From Beta vulgaris subsp. vulgaris (taxonomy: Eukaryota > Streptophyta > Magnoliopsida > Caryophyllales > Amaranthaceae): a stretch of DNA of 64,000 nt. The DNA is taken from positions 26,893,072 through 26,957,071 of the forward strand of contig NC_079202.1 of NCBI RefSeq assembly GCF_026745355.1, in the 5' to 3' direction. This document shows positions 14,001-29,000 of the stretch, piece by piece; positions within the stretch are counted from its first letter, which is position 1; every line of letters begins with the position of its first letter. A program made the position numbers and the translations under genes. The notes under the pieces are model-generated. The model did not search any database, was not told the DNA's origin, and was given only the letters and a program-made list of their open reading frames with translations.

Positions 14001-17000
14001 GAGAGAGAGGCGGAAAGAGAGAGATGAAGCGAAAGACATTTTCAAGTTTCATCAGGAAAAAAAGAAAAGAGGAAGAAGCGACTCTCCAACTCTCAAAGAA
14101 AAGAAAGAATGGAGAAGAAGACGACTTTGCAGTGGCTGCCGGAGAAATTAGATCTGATAATATTTCCAATTATCTCTCGCTGCTGGCCACTGCTATTTAC
14201 TAGAAACTGCTGCATCCGTTTTCCTCTTGCCGGGTCTGACCTGTATTCCGTGTCGCACCTGGTCAGTGTCCACACGGGTGCTCCAGGGCAGATTGACGAG
14301 TATGAGCATTATAGTGTGCACGTGCAAGATTTCTTTGGTGTCTGTAGTTTTGTACCTTGGCAGTGGATTTTGGAGATTGGATGTTAGGGCTGCACTTGGT
14401 GAAGTGGTGGCCGAGGTGGTTGCAGGTGTTGATGGTGCTCAGTATTGTAAAATGCTAGATTGTTATACAGACCAGTATGGATGGCATAAGGATTTATGGA
14501 TTAAGGAAGGTGGGTGGTGGTGGAGTTCACATAAATTTCTTTTTGGGCAAATTGGGGCGAGGATTTCCTTGACCTTGTGGCTATGTCATAAATTGATGAG
14601 GTATATGAGTTGGACAGTGAAGTTGCACATTAATTGGCCTATGAAAGGTTTCACAAAGGGCGTGAGGTGGTATATCCGAAGAGGGCATGGAGGCATTTTC
14701 TGTAACATTTTGTTATGTAAAATTGCAATTTGAAAGTCTGCCTTTGAATTGTAAAATTGCAGTGTGCTTGACTTCCTATTGAGTTTTATTCTGAGTTATG
14801 TGCTGCTCCCACTTGTGTCTCAGGTATATCAATGATGATACCTCAATAGTGCCGATGCTAGATATGCTTAGAGATGCAGGGCGTTCAACATTCTTGGTCA
14901 CGAACAGGTAATAGTTACTGTTACTATTGATAAGTTATCTAGTCAGAAAGCTTATAAGAGCATAGTTTGCTCAAATTGGGGCAGACAATGAGTAGGAGCG
15001 ATGTTTCTGCAATTGAAGCTTTTGCTTACTCTGTTCTTGATTTCTTATATCATGTGGACTAGCTCTTGAACTTGCGAAGGCTGTACTATCGGGCAATTAA
15101 ATTAACAGCTTATGACTGTCAAGTATTTATCTATTTTTTGTTACCTTCCAGGTTTTTCTCCATTTCGTGGTGATGCTTTTTTTCTATCGACGCATTGCAT
15201 GCTGACTCATGAGTTGCATATTTAATCAAACCATATTTATGCCTTCAACCTCCTCTATGCGCAAATATATTAACTTCCCTGACATTCCTCCATCTTGTTA
15301 TACAATTACAGTTATTTTTGATATTGAAAAATATTTGATATTCTCCATTATTGTATGGGCTTAGGTAGATATTTGATATAATAAGCAGGCCCGTCTTTAT
15401 CATATCGGAGGCCTTGTTCTAATCTTATACTAATTTTAAAAATGAGGCCCCTAATACAAACAAATGTTCTGCATTGTTCAACTCCAATTTTGGAATTTTA
15501 TAGGATGATGTTCTTCATCCTATAACTGGTACAGAGAACCAATTAAAAAACAGAATTGGTATGTAACTATGTAGGCAATTAAATTACACAAAATTGGTTC
15601 ATTGTGATTAGATAGCAAAAGTAAAAGCCATCCTAGAAAAGCATATGTGAAAGCAATCTCTCAAACCGTCCAAGGCAAAAACAATCCACTTAATTTCATA
15701 TAATGGCAGAACTTATACAAAACTGAATTCCTAAAAAAAGGCAGAACTTATACACCATAACTTATACTATCACAAAAAAACTAAAAATGACTTGAGGCTC
15801 TTTATCTAATCAAAGTTTCAACGATATTATAAGACTAAGTGAAGCATCAAAATACCCATTTCACAGAGTGGAACACTAAAATCTGAAATTAACCAAGATG
15901 AACTAAAGAATAAATTACAAAATAATAAAAATTACCCATTCCATAAACTGTAGAAATGTAGAATATGGATTGCCAAGAACGGAAATCTGCAGCTTCAAAA
16001 CAAAAATCTGAATTTTCTTCAAATTATTTGGCGAGTGAATTGCCCAGATAGGAGTATGGAGAATTGCAGAGTGCTTCAAATCAATCAAATGCATTTATTT
16101 ATGAATCTGATTTTTTTTTTACCAAACTTCTGATTCATATAATGGTTGTTTGAGAAATTATTGAGATTAGATGGAAAAATATAGGGGTGATTGAGAGAGG
16201 AAGATGAAAGATTGTAAGTATTATTAGAAAATGTGGTTAAAGCAAGGAAATTAATGAAAGATTGAAAGTATTATGGAAAGTATATATTTTTTTTTATGGG
16301 AATTGCAACTGAAGGTTAGAAGAATATGGAGCTAGACTTGAATGGAGTTTAATGGAAAGTTAAAATATTGCCATTTTCACAGGAACGATGAGATTAAGTT
16401 TTTTTTTTTTTTTTCCTTTTCCGTTTTAGGGAGGCCTAAAAATTCTGGGGCCCTGTGCAAGGTGCAGCTTGCACAAGCTTGCACAGGGCCGATTTGATAA
16501 TAAGACAACTCTTGAGGAGTTCGGTGTCCACGTAAAAGGACTAAAATAGCCTCACTCACATAATAATTAAACTAAATTAGTTTTCGAAATGATGCAAACA
16601 TTATGTAATTGATGGATTTCGCTAATATGCACATGATCATTACATGTTTTCTAAATAGAAATGTTGTCAAATTTTTCTTTAAGGAACATTGTAAACAATT
16701 TTTTCACCTATTATTGGAGGTTATTAGATTTAATAATACAATTTTGCTTTCTATTTACTTTCACATGCATCAGCCTTGGGATATTGTACACCCAGGTGTA
16801 TAATACACTTATGGTAGGGGGTAGGGGTGGTAGTGGCAAGGCGATCTAGCATCTTGTGTTAAAGAAAGTGTTAGTTAATATCATTGTCGACGTGTGTCGT
16901 GATTGGTTGGGCTCCATGAATGACCTAAACTACCATAATCATTGTCTTCTTTGGTGCACACAATATAGACTTTTGTTTCTAAGTCTTCTTTTCTTGTGTA

Positions 17001-20000
17001 ATCTATGCAAGTCCTTTTATTACATGGAAAGTGGAGAAATTTGTAAAGAAAATAGAGAAGGAAAAGGTTTCGATCACCTTAAGGACAATAAGCCTACATA
17101 ATCATTACTTAAACAGGATAAGGTAAACTCCATAAGCCAACAAATCTAAGAAATTGTTGCATAGAATTGGGCTCTCAAACACGAAAATAAAGTTTGTTAA
17201 GCAATCATTCGTGCAATTATATTCCGCTAATGCAAGTGTGGAATAACCTTCATAATGAGCAAGATTTTTACTTATTAGGCTTCCAAACATAGAAGCTTTG
17301 CTCTTTAATACGTGTACACTAGTTCTTATAAGTTCGGATAAGATTTCTGTCAAACATGTGGCCCCCCCTCAAAGAATGCAAAGATAGCTTTACACTTCTT
17401 GGGGGACCTACAATCTCTTAGTATGTCTTGAAAAATATTGGAGGTGCACCATCACGATTTTAGGGAATGCATGCTAAAAGTCGCCTCTTTGATCTCTATA
17501 AAGGGATTAGTTAGTGGAAATGAATTTCGGAAGAGAATGTCACCATGTTTACACTTGGTCAGACTCATCTTGGCCATCTGGACTCTGCTTTACTTGTTGC
17601 TATTGTGTCCTTAAGGTGGAAAGAGTCATAGCAACAATGTCTTCCCAAGTTGTTTTATAAGTAGGCAAATGCTTCCATTTGATTAAGGACTGATTATCCG
17701 ATGACCGAGCTTGGAGCATGTCTTCTAATCAACCTACACTGGTTGGGGTCATGGAAGGATCCCTTAAGGACAAGATTGCAGCTTTCATAGCTTCCTTGAA
17801 ATTTCTTTGCTCATCTTAGATTTGAGTAATCGTAGCATCCTAGGTTTATCTTGCACGGTTTGTGCGGCTCTCCAAACTTTCTCCTATTGTTTGTTGTTTG
17901 GTCATGATCTTAGTGAGGATGGTGTGCATACTAGCAAATTTTGCTTTAGTTGATCTAGCCTTTGTTGTTGGGTGGGTGCCATCTTGTTTCTCCCAACCTT
18001 GCTCTGATACCAAGTTTGCTAGAAATCAAGATAATCACATATTAATACAAGCTAACTCACTTTTGAGAGGTGAGGACTCTCAACAATACGAAGCTAATAC
18101 AGATTTTTTCTTGGTGCCTTTCTTATTCTTCTTCACTACTATATATACTACTAGCTGCTGCCTACTCTTACTGCTTACGTCACTTCTTTCCTTCTCCATT
18201 AAGTCAGTTCCCAAAAGGAATAATCATTAGCATAGAGAATATTTTAAGGAATATGCTGCCACCCTGTCATTCTCTGTTGTATTGTTGCTGCTGCGTCACT
18301 CTTGGTGCTGTTGAATACCCTTCTTGCCCCTTATAGAATAGGCGAGGAATCTTCCAGGTTGATTCCTTACCACTCAGATGTGATATCTCGAGTGCAGTGG
18401 CCGGAAAAGCTTGGTTTCAACATCACCAACTGGTAATCCAGACCATGAAATTTTAGATGGGGGAAACAATGGTGACACTTCAGGGAGATCCCTAGATTCC
18501 TCACTCAAGAGGTCAAATATTTCCCGCTTATGGATTGGTAACCGTAGACAATCTAAAAATGTGTTTCGGGTTTGGTTAATGGACTTCTAACTTTTTAAAG
18601 CGTAACATTTATTATTTCAACTACGTTATGAACCATGAATAGTAAGATAACTAATGTAGAGTTTATATTCACAGGCACACACCATTGTAGATTTTACAAA
18701 ATGGTTAGACAACAACCTTCAACTAAGGAACTCAATCACTATTGGAATTTGATTGAATTATTTATGTAGTTCATGTGCAATCTAACACGCATTAAGACGA
18801 GTTATAAATTATAGGAGCCAATTAGGCTATAAACACTCACATGAACTGATCCACCAGCACTAGGGTTATGGCTCTTACTAAGTTGCTAAATAGGGAACTA
18901 AGACAAGATCAGCTGAATGGAGTTCATGATAAGTTGCATACTCTCTATACCAATCCTCTAAGTGAATCTATCTAGTACAGTTCTCCCCATTGCAAAAGAA
19001 CTAAAGGGCGGAAACCTTGCTTTGCTGTTTATGAAGTCATTTAATTTGTTCTATTTTCTTGATAATTGTTTGTTACTTTTTCCAGTTTATGGGACTATAC
19101 AAATGTTGTGATGAATTTTCTTTGTCGGAAAAGATATGGAAACGCTAGTACAGCTCTCAGTTTCGATTGGTTAAAGTATTTCGATGTCGTCATAACTGGC
19201 AGGTAATTTTTTATCTCTCTCTCTTCTTTCATGCTTTCCTCAGCTTGTGAAATGAGAATATAGTTCTTTGTTTTGCTACTCCTGAGTGGAAGGTGCTGTC
19301 AAATCAACTACTTCCTCCATTTTTTCAGTTCTACCATTTGCTCTTTGCACGTTTGCCAACGTATAACTTTGAACAATTATATTTATAATATTTTGAAAAT
19401 ACATATCGAGACAAAGCCGATAAGATTCCACATGACTGTTTTTTCTTATGTACAAATAATACAAGATGATCAAAGTAGAATATTTGAATAGTGCCAAAAG
19501 TCAAAATGGTAGAACTTCAAAAAATGGAGAGAGTATTAGCTATGAGTATGTCAGACAACCAAGTTTATAATTCTTTGGCTTAAATAGCCGGCCGATAGGC
19601 TGTTGCGGCTAGCTTTATATTTTAATTGAAAAGCTATGTAAGAACCAGAAATCTTAGCAACACTCACAAAGAATAACAAGACTGAAATCTAGTAGATCTT
19701 GTCAAGCACAAAACACATATGTTGTAACCTAGGATAGTATTGTATTAAAGATTGAAGTAATCCCTAAATACACCTCAAGACTTTTGAGAGGTGTAGATCT
19801 CTCCCACAAGAACATTTCCCAACACATCTCAATGATTTACTTATCATTACCTTCCTCTATTCTCACATTCTCAGCAGTACTTTCTCTTTTTTACTCACTA
19901 TTTTCTCTCACTAAATCTAGTAGTCGTTCCCGTGAGCTGTCAGCAGAATATTCTTCTTCCTCAATAAAACATCACTCCTTTCTTGTCCAGTTGTCCCAAT

Positions 20001-23000
20001 ACTATTGCCAGATGACTAAGTGCTTTTGTTGACAATTAATTGGGTGCCCTATCTAGAAGCTTGGGTTGTTTTTCTTTCTTCATGTATACGTATACATGTT
20101 AGGAGGACTAAGGTAGGTCTTGCCAAGGTAGCTCTTTGTCTAGTTCAAAGGCTGTTTCACCACATTTATAGGTTAAGAGCCAAAATAAAACTGGCCAAAA
20201 GCCATTTACCAAAAGTGGTCATACATTTTGGAAAATCTACAACACAATTGAGTTTTAATTCCATTAATGAATGTACCCAATGGAGGCTCTCTTATCTACC
20301 TATTATATGCGCTCTATCTTATATGTGTATTTATTTTTTCGCTAACAGAAAACATGTGGTGATTGGTTGTAAACTTGTATGTGCTCCTGTTCTCGCAATA
20401 AGAGATCAAATATGCTGGCTCACTAACTTGTGAACTTTGTTTTGGAATACATTCACCATGGCCTCCTGCCCGTTTCACCTACAGCAGGACAGTATCAAAG
20501 TAATTGTTAATATGGGCATCTTCTAGAAGATTAATTCTGTTATTTGTGCTGATAGATTTGATGAGTCATGAGTAGCTTGCTATATAGACTTATAGAGAGA
20601 GAGAGAGAGAGAGGTAAATTGCTGAGGTGTAACAAGGGCATCTCTCTGTTGAAAGATAGCTCTATAAATAGTGGATTAGATGTATGAATGAAGGCGACCA
20701 GAAATTAGCCAAGTCCTTTGTATTTGGAGAGAAGTCTGCCTCTGAAATGCAGATAGTTACCCTCACCCATTTTGGGATTATCAATATACTGGTGTTATAA
20801 GCTTTTTCCTATTTTTCTTGTTACTTACAGTGATCAGTAGGTGGGTTCACCACATTTTAAGTATAATAATTTCTCTTTCCTATTTTATTACTAGTCCAGG
20901 TTTCTCATATAGCCATAGCAGTTGTTTGTCTTCTTTGGATCTTATCCCTCAAAAATTGTGGTATTGACTTTCTGAGACTAGTCATCCTGTGTCAAATTAG
21001 TTTTGTATAACAAATTGGCTTTTGTTTTCGACTTTTCCCCATTTCTTGTCTATAATCACTATCTTTTGACCTCATCAATAGAAATTGCTGACTTTTTTTG
21101 AACATAAAGGATCCAGTCATGCCTCTAGTTATCTGAATTGAAAAAGTGATGAGCTTATATGCCATGAATAATAGCGGACGCGGTGACATTCATGGTAGTG
21201 GTAGGATAGTCCAAAATGTTAATAGTCATACCTATTCTTCATACTTGAAGCATCTGAAATTCAGGGGTTGTATAGTCCAGTTCCAAGTTTTTGAGGCTCC
21301 TTTTGGGAATGATGCTAAAAATAATTAGGAATTAGGACTATTAACATGTATAGGTTTGGTCATATTCTGGGAAGCTCGGACTCGGCCAGCCACCTGTGTT
21401 CTGTGTCGACACGACACAACACCGGCGCCGACACGGAATCCAGATTGGATGCGGGGAAGAAAAAGTGTACGCAGTATTTTCTGAGCATAGAGTGTCAGTC
21501 AAGTTTTTGTTAGCCATGGAGGGGTTATTGAGAGCTCGACAGTGGGAAAGCAGGGATGCAAGTAAAAAGGAGATGGAAGGGTTGTGTCACGTGTGTGATT
21601 AATGTTATAAAGAGGAGAGAGAAAGGGGGAATGGGGCAGCTGGTCATTATATTTTATCTTTATAAAAAAGAAAGGGAGAGTGGGGGACAGCTGGGGGGTT
21701 TGAAATTTGAAATCAGCTGGCAGGTAGGGAGTTAATACTTCTGCAGTTCTGCTGGGTTTTTTATCTATTTATTTTTAATTTTCCTTTGGAAAGAGGACTG
21801 TTTTATTTGGGTACCTATATCTCGTGTCCCCAAAATTTGGACTCTTCAAAAACGAGTCCACGAATCCTTAAAATTTGAATTTGAAGGGTTCTAGACATGT
21901 ATCTGAGTCCGACACCCGTACCCGAATCCGAGCATCCTAGGTCATATTATGTTAAAAGAATACTTCTTGAACTTGGAAGAATTCAAAATTGAAGTTGAAA
22001 ATCCATTTATGTCAATTTTGATGCTCTTCATTGTTTTAACTTTCACAACTTTAAGGATAGGATGTTGCAGAGTTTAGATAAGTGTGAGTTGGATGGTTGG
22101 AGGGATTTTACTTTCATTTTAACTTTAAGGATATGTTGAGGAGATGCTAATGGTGTGTAAATAAAGTTAGGTGAATTTGATGCTTTAGGAGAGAAAAACT
22201 ATCCGTTAAATGATGAAGTCTATATGGATTAAGGAAGGTTTGGATTGAGACTGTTTTTCCAGGCTGTTGCTAATAGGAGATTCTTTTAGGTCAATATACA
22301 GTAAGAGGAACTTACCTTCGAAGTGTAAACCTAGAATAGTTACAATGATGCTTATTTAGAAATGTAGGGAGCATTACTAATCCTTAGATGGAAATAAATG
22401 AAGAGGTGAGTAGTTCGACGATTTTTGTTTCTTTCATGCACTCCATCTGTTCCTTTTCAATTGCAACATGCGGGGTATGCACAAGTTTCTAGGAAGCCAT
22501 TGTGATAAGAGAGAGAATGGGAGAGATGAAATAGGTGGGCCCTGTGATGAAGAGGGAGGACGAGAATAAATAGCCAAATAAGGTTATGCTGCATGTATTT
22601 TGAAACTTCTAGAAATTGGAAGTGTCGCAAATATGAAAGAATGGAGGAAGCATATTTTTCTCGTATTTCACAATGCTGCTATTTCTCTATGAATTTCTGC
22701 AACTATCAATAACTAAATACCTTGTGGTTATTTTTGATAAAATCTGTTCACATCTAAAAGATGGAAGGCAAAAGAAGCATAATTATCCTTCTTTCATATG
22801 TTAAAGTAGATGTAGCATACATGAAATTACCTTTCCCCATATTGATAGTTTATATTACGCAATTATTTCACTGATACAATGATTTGATACATAGTGCGAA
22901 ACCTGGATTTTTCCATGAAGACAATCGCAGTAACCTTTTTGAGGTTGTGCCTGATTCTGGAATGCTTCTGAATACTGACAATGGCACACCTATGGCTCAA

Positions 23001-26000
23001 GTGAGTGCAAAAATGCTCTTTTTAGTCTTAGCGCTTTCTTGGCAGCCAGTATTTTGTTAGTACGTTTTTCTTAATCATTTGGAAGTATACAGGTTGGAAG
23101 CACTGTGCTACATTCACCATCGAAAGGACTGAATTATGCATGCCGAGTTTTCCAGGTGGCCGAATAGTTTTTCATATTGTTGTCATGTTGTGCTTATTAA
23201 TAGTCTTGAATGATATGCAACTTCTTTTTGGCTCAGAGTTTGCATCATTTCACAGATTTATTAATGATGTATTGATCAGTTTGCAATTTGCATATTGCTT
23301 TGCAGGGTGGTAGTGTTGGCCATCTTCATAAACTGCTCAATATTGAGTCAAGCTCCCAGGTGAAGTTTCCAGATTGACATAAGTAAATAACTTTTAACAT
23401 TCCCTTCAAAATTTTGAAACTTCCAGATTTGAGAAGCAGAGAGACCCTGTTGGTATATAGGAATATGATCCCAACCTAGTTTGAAACCGTGAGCCAGACA
23501 AACTACTTTAGTTTGCAAAGAGTTCAAAAGATCTTAGTACTTCCCTGTGTATGTGTTGTCTATTGGAGTAAATTGAAAACTACGAAATCTTTGACCTATC
23601 TTTAATGACCCATTGCCGAAGACTAGGATTTGTTATCTGCCAGGCTGGTATCATTACTTCTCAGTTCTGCAGAACAGCTTGCATGTCCTTGTCTACATAT
23701 TCACCTGTTATTCTTCCATGATGATGTTGCCTCTCACTTTTTGGTCTTTGCCTTAAAGCTGACTGCAAGTTGAACTGAGAGGACCTTAAACTTATTTGAA
23801 GAGCCTAGATTTTGAGTTACGATTAAGGAAAATAACGTAAAATGTCCTTGGTTCTTCTTGCTGTCTACTATGACCTGTGGTGGACATGCTACATTAACTG
23901 AATGAAATGAATGGAGGATAATTGGTGGAATTCAAAAGATACGCTCATAAAAGGCATTTCTGGGGCAGTTTAGGGACCTCATGGAGGGTAGCTGTCATGC
24001 CTGGCAAGCAATGACTCCAAGCCCTGAAATTGTTGAGTTTGGGAAATGATGATGAACATGATCGCGGGAATGAGAAGTATAAGGTACATATTTAGATTTG
24101 CTTCTTTGATTTGCCAATAAGTGCTAAACAGCCTGGTTTATTCATCGAAACATCCATGACAATGGTGACTCCTCTATAGGACAATTAGAAAAACCTCATA
24201 TCATAGAAATTTGAAGGAATATGGAGTGGAGAACCAGTTGAACTATGTCAAACTTCTCTGTACCCCATGACTTCTCTGTATCCCATGACACACACCTCTT
24301 TACGTGTCAGGACTTTGAGTCACCATTATACTTCTGCTTTTCCTCCCTTGAGAAGTTGAATCTGTTTCTGGCGTGAAAATTGATTCCAGAACCCCAGTGA
24401 CCTCGAAGTGTAACATAATGCTGAGCTGAAATATTCTTATGCCAAAATATATACCCTAGCAATGGCTGCAAACAAGCCATTTGGGAAAAATGGCCAAGCC
24501 TAAAAACCTCAGCAAGAAGAATTTACCTATCCCGTTCCTACAAATTGCAACAGCACACACCAAATTTCCCCCACAGAGGCTCTCTTGGGAGTTGGGACTG
24601 ACCAAAGCAGGAAAATTCAACCACTAATCATTAGATTGTTCAAGGTCCAAGTGTATCCATGACAATGGGATAAGTTTCTAATGGGGTCTTTAAGTTGATT
24701 CCTGCAAGATTACATTCTGTGGGAGTAGCCTGAAATCAGGCCAATTTTAAAAGATGTAGTTGGCAAAGTAGCCCATTTCTAAATTAACCTTCTTTACATT
24801 GCGAACAGTTGCAGTCTTCTATAATTACATGAAGATTAGGAGGGATGTTTTGTTGTCTATCAGTTCTACACACTTTCCCACATTTGATATGATACATTTG
24901 CATTTTGTATGCCTTCACTGATAGTGTGTTTTGTATTAATCAATAACTGTGTAAGATTTCATGTTATCTATTGTCAAGATCTAGTAAGCTTTCTGCCTTC
25001 TGCAATTTTGTCAAGGAGAAGACAAAGAGGATCAAAATACAGGGGCAGGGAATAGAGAAAACAACAAATTGACACCATAAATCCCAAGTTTACCCCTACC
25101 CTTTCTGGATTGGTCTCGGTTCACATGCAACCTATTTAAGCGGTGAAAATAAAATGAGGTGGCGGTGGGCCCGATTTACCTATAGCATGTGATGTTCACA
25201 TGATCTTTTAATTACTCCCCCTCTCTTTCAATAATAGACTATTCCTCTTGCTTCCTTCTGTAGTTTATTCTTTTCTTTGTAATTTTAATCTTTGGTTTAA
25301 ATTTCCAGAATGTCTGTTTGATTGAAGTTATGAATTTACACATGATATTATTCTCACATGCACCTTCAGCAAATAGTTGATTGACCCTTCTATATCTTCA
25401 ATTGTTTTTGGAATCACATCTCTCCCTATTTCTTCGTTTAATTTGAAGATATTAATCACTTTTTTACTGATAACAAAAAAGTAGTGAATATCCAGATATT
25501 GGGTGTTTTGCTGCCTTGATTTGGATGCCCTATTTCTTTTCTTCTAAAATTCTTTCTTTGTGGCCTTGATTTGGATGCCCGAAGGAGATGTTTTTGATTC
25601 AATTCTCGCAAAATCAAAAAAAAAGTGGATGTTTGGTTATTTGAAGTATATATTCTATGTGTTTGACTTAAGTACAATTGTGAATTTGTGATGTACTCCC
25701 TCCATTTCTTTTTAATTTACTCACTTCACTTTGGGGGAGAACCAAGGAGGAAGTACAAAAGTATGAGAGAGAAACTGAAAAGTTGGAGAGAGAAACTGAA
25801 AAGTGTTAGAGAGAAACAAAAGAGTGGGTTAAAATATTAAAAAGTGAATGACATGGGTGGAAAAAGAGGAGAAAGTAGATGTGATGTGTTACCAAAAATA
25901 GAAAAAACAACAATGTGTAGATTAAAAAGAAACGGATTAAAAAGGAAAGTGTGTAGATTAAAAAGAAGCGGAGGGAGTATAACTTTGGAATGTCTAAGTT

Positions 26001-29000
26001 TACTGATTTCTTTTTGGAAGTTATATATTTTTTGTGTAATGGTCAATAGTTATTGAAAGAAGAAATATTATCATTCTAATAATTAGGTTTGAGATCAAGG
26101 TGATTAGAATTTAATGGGAGAAAAAGATTGGTGGGAGAGAGATTGAAATTACCTTTCCCATGTCTTCAATTACAAAAAGAAAATAGAACAAAGAAGGAAG
26201 TAGGAGGAAAGTCTGCTATCAATGGAAGATAAAGAGGGGAGAGGGAGGTAACGAAAACATCATGTGACAACACATGTTATTAGATAAATAGGGCCCACCA
26301 CACTTTAATTACCACTTCAATAGGTTGCATGTGAAATTGAGACCAATTCTGCAAGGGTTTGAGTAAACTTGAAAACTAATTGAGAACTAAACTTGGGCTT
26401 ATTAGTGGAAGACACTCCCAGACTTGGGAGTCAATTGCTCCTTGGGAAAAAATATTTTCATGCATCTTTGATTAAAAGGGTGCTCATTCATTCTCATATC
26501 TGATAATATAAGCAACTAGAATATTGTGCTAACTCTTACATATTTGTTATGTTTGTAGTAGGTTCTTTATGTTGGAGATCACATCTATGGTGACATATTA
26601 CGCAGTAAAAAGGTTCTCGGTATGCTTTCTAAATTTCTTTTCCAACATGATTTTTGATGGAACTTCTATTGTTCCTATTTCTATGTGGAAATCTTCTATT
26701 TTTAGCAACTGGTTGGGGGGTTTTTATGGCTAGTAATAATATCAGACACCAGTGTTACTCCGACACCTTCATTTACCTCGAAAACGGGGTGTCGTGTCGT
26801 GTCGTATCCGACACGACACTTTACTTGGATACTTCATTTTAAACTAAAAACTTGACTTTTTTTCTGCAAAATAGCCGAGTCGGACACTTGGATACTCGTT
26901 TCCGAGTAGACACTCAATCCGTGTTTGACTAGTCAGACACCTTATTTTTCAGAAGATCAGTATTGGGATCTAACATGATATAGCAGTTTTTTTTTTGTGA
27001 TGCTGCATCGTCACCTTTTCATATATTCTTTCTGTTATATGTCTTAAATAGGGTGGAGAACTATGCTTGTTGTTCCTGAATTGGAGAGGGAAGTTGAACT
27101 TCTTTGGCAACTGAGGGAAGCTCGCAAGGTATGAAGCTCAAATTTTTTATCAGTTTTCATTGCCTTTAGACATTTGAATAGCTCCAGCAATTTGTTAAAT
27201 TAGAAAATTGTGAATTGTTAGATGGTTGTTGATGTAACTTAGCCATTGAAGAAAAGACTAGTTGTCTCCTATGATGCTAGGACTCACCCAGCCCTATTTA
27301 TATCGACACAATCTTACCTTGGTGTGGATACAGAATATGGGTCTGTCCTGGAACGAAGAAAATGGACTTGCCACCTTCCAAGCCTAGATCTAATATTAGT
27401 CTTGAAATCTACGACAATATCGATCAGGAGAATAAGTCTTTTGTCCTGCTTGTAAGGGTGACCTAGTTGGTACACTTCTAGGCGTCAACACTCCTCCGGC
27501 TACCTTCATGAGGTACAGGCTGTCACTTCTGTTTTTTCTCTCCTGTAAAGAAGTGAGCGGGCTTAAGTCACATGTCGTGGGGAAGTAATAAATTATGCCA
27601 TGCTTTGATTTTTCGTGTTTTGGAAAGTTTTATGTGCATTCCTTTTTTAACCTTTTCCTTTAACCTTTTTCTTCTAAAAGAAATTTTTTAACTATTCCTA
27701 CTTCCTTTTTCTTCAATTCCCCTTGTCCAAGACTTCATGCGGGAAATGGACACGTATCAAATGTGTTGTTTTCTTGAGAGAATTTCTCGTGTCTGACTCT
27801 TAGATCCATTCCCAATATGTATACTCGTATTAAGTCCGACCATCATAGGTTGGCTCAAGTTACTGGCTGCTTTTGATATGACTGTATGTTTGAGGTTTCT
27901 TTTTCATGTGTTCGAAGGGTTTAATTGTTTGAATAATGAGTCTAAGAATGTTGTCCAGGAAAGACATAAATATCGCGCTAAGTCATCTTATTTTCATCAG
28001 GATTAATCTTTTCAAATGAGAGTAGCTCCTATAGCATTAGAATCAATTCTTCAACGGCCATGTAAGTCGTGTAGAAAAAAGTGCTAGTGCTTCAAGCTAT
28101 CTCATAATATTGGCCTCTTTAAGCAATGTACTTTAAAAACATATGTAGATTACACTTGTATGGATTGATCCCGAATCCACATGTCATGCTTAAATAAACA
28201 ACTTTTATGTGCTCTGAGCTTGAACCTAGCTGAATGACATGCAACCCTCCTAAGATGGACTTTTAAAAATACTTTCTCTGTGAAAGAAAGGGTCCTTATC
28301 TAATCGACCATCCTCTCCTGTCCACATTGGATCTGATCTTAGTGGGATGTGCCTTCTCTCCAGAGTCCAGAAACATCCAGGTTGACTGTGCCTGAAATTT
28401 TCATCCAGGGTACACAGGGGCCGGGTTCCAAGACCCTCGTCTCACTTAGGCTAATCTGATGAAAGCCATATTATCCTTGTTGAACCACAGGAGGCGTCAT
28501 CTAATGTTCTTTGGCTTTGAAGCCACACTAGCAGGGTAGTGTAGTGTATGCGGATATGAAGTAGATGGGAATACTTGATTGGGTACTTTTTAGTGAGGTT
28601 GCTTGAACAGTTGAACCCCATTTATGAAGAATCATGATTTTCATCTCATAAGCTTTTAAATCATCTCTGTAATTGGACCTAAATAGGTCTGGGGTACCGG
28701 GGGGAAGATTCAAATAGGAAGACGAAAGAAATTTTATCCCGCTGGAAATGGATCACTAGAGATTAGAAATTCCGAGTCTCGCCTATTGGGAGTAGTGCAC
28801 TCTTGAAATAAATCTAGCCTGACTGCTTAAAATTTAAGCACTGCACAACTTAAGTACTCATAATTATTTTCAATAGGCTTGCAGTAAAGTGAAGTGTTAT
28901 CATTTAGGAGATTATGAAAGCGATAATCACTTCAGCCTGTTTCTTTATTGTGAATACTTCTTTAAAAGGCGACGTACAAAAAGTCATACTCAATATTTTA

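Noticed and set aside
14227..14733. 168-codon ORF in intron 5 of the nucleotidase gene
   Set aside because: No recognisable domain, Trp/Cys-rich low-quality composition, and it lies in a repeat-derived intron segment. Probably chance.
19620..20030. Possible second LTR in intron 7
   Set aside because: Shares 'ttttgagaggtg' with the LTR at 18017, but no primer site, partner or borders could be established.
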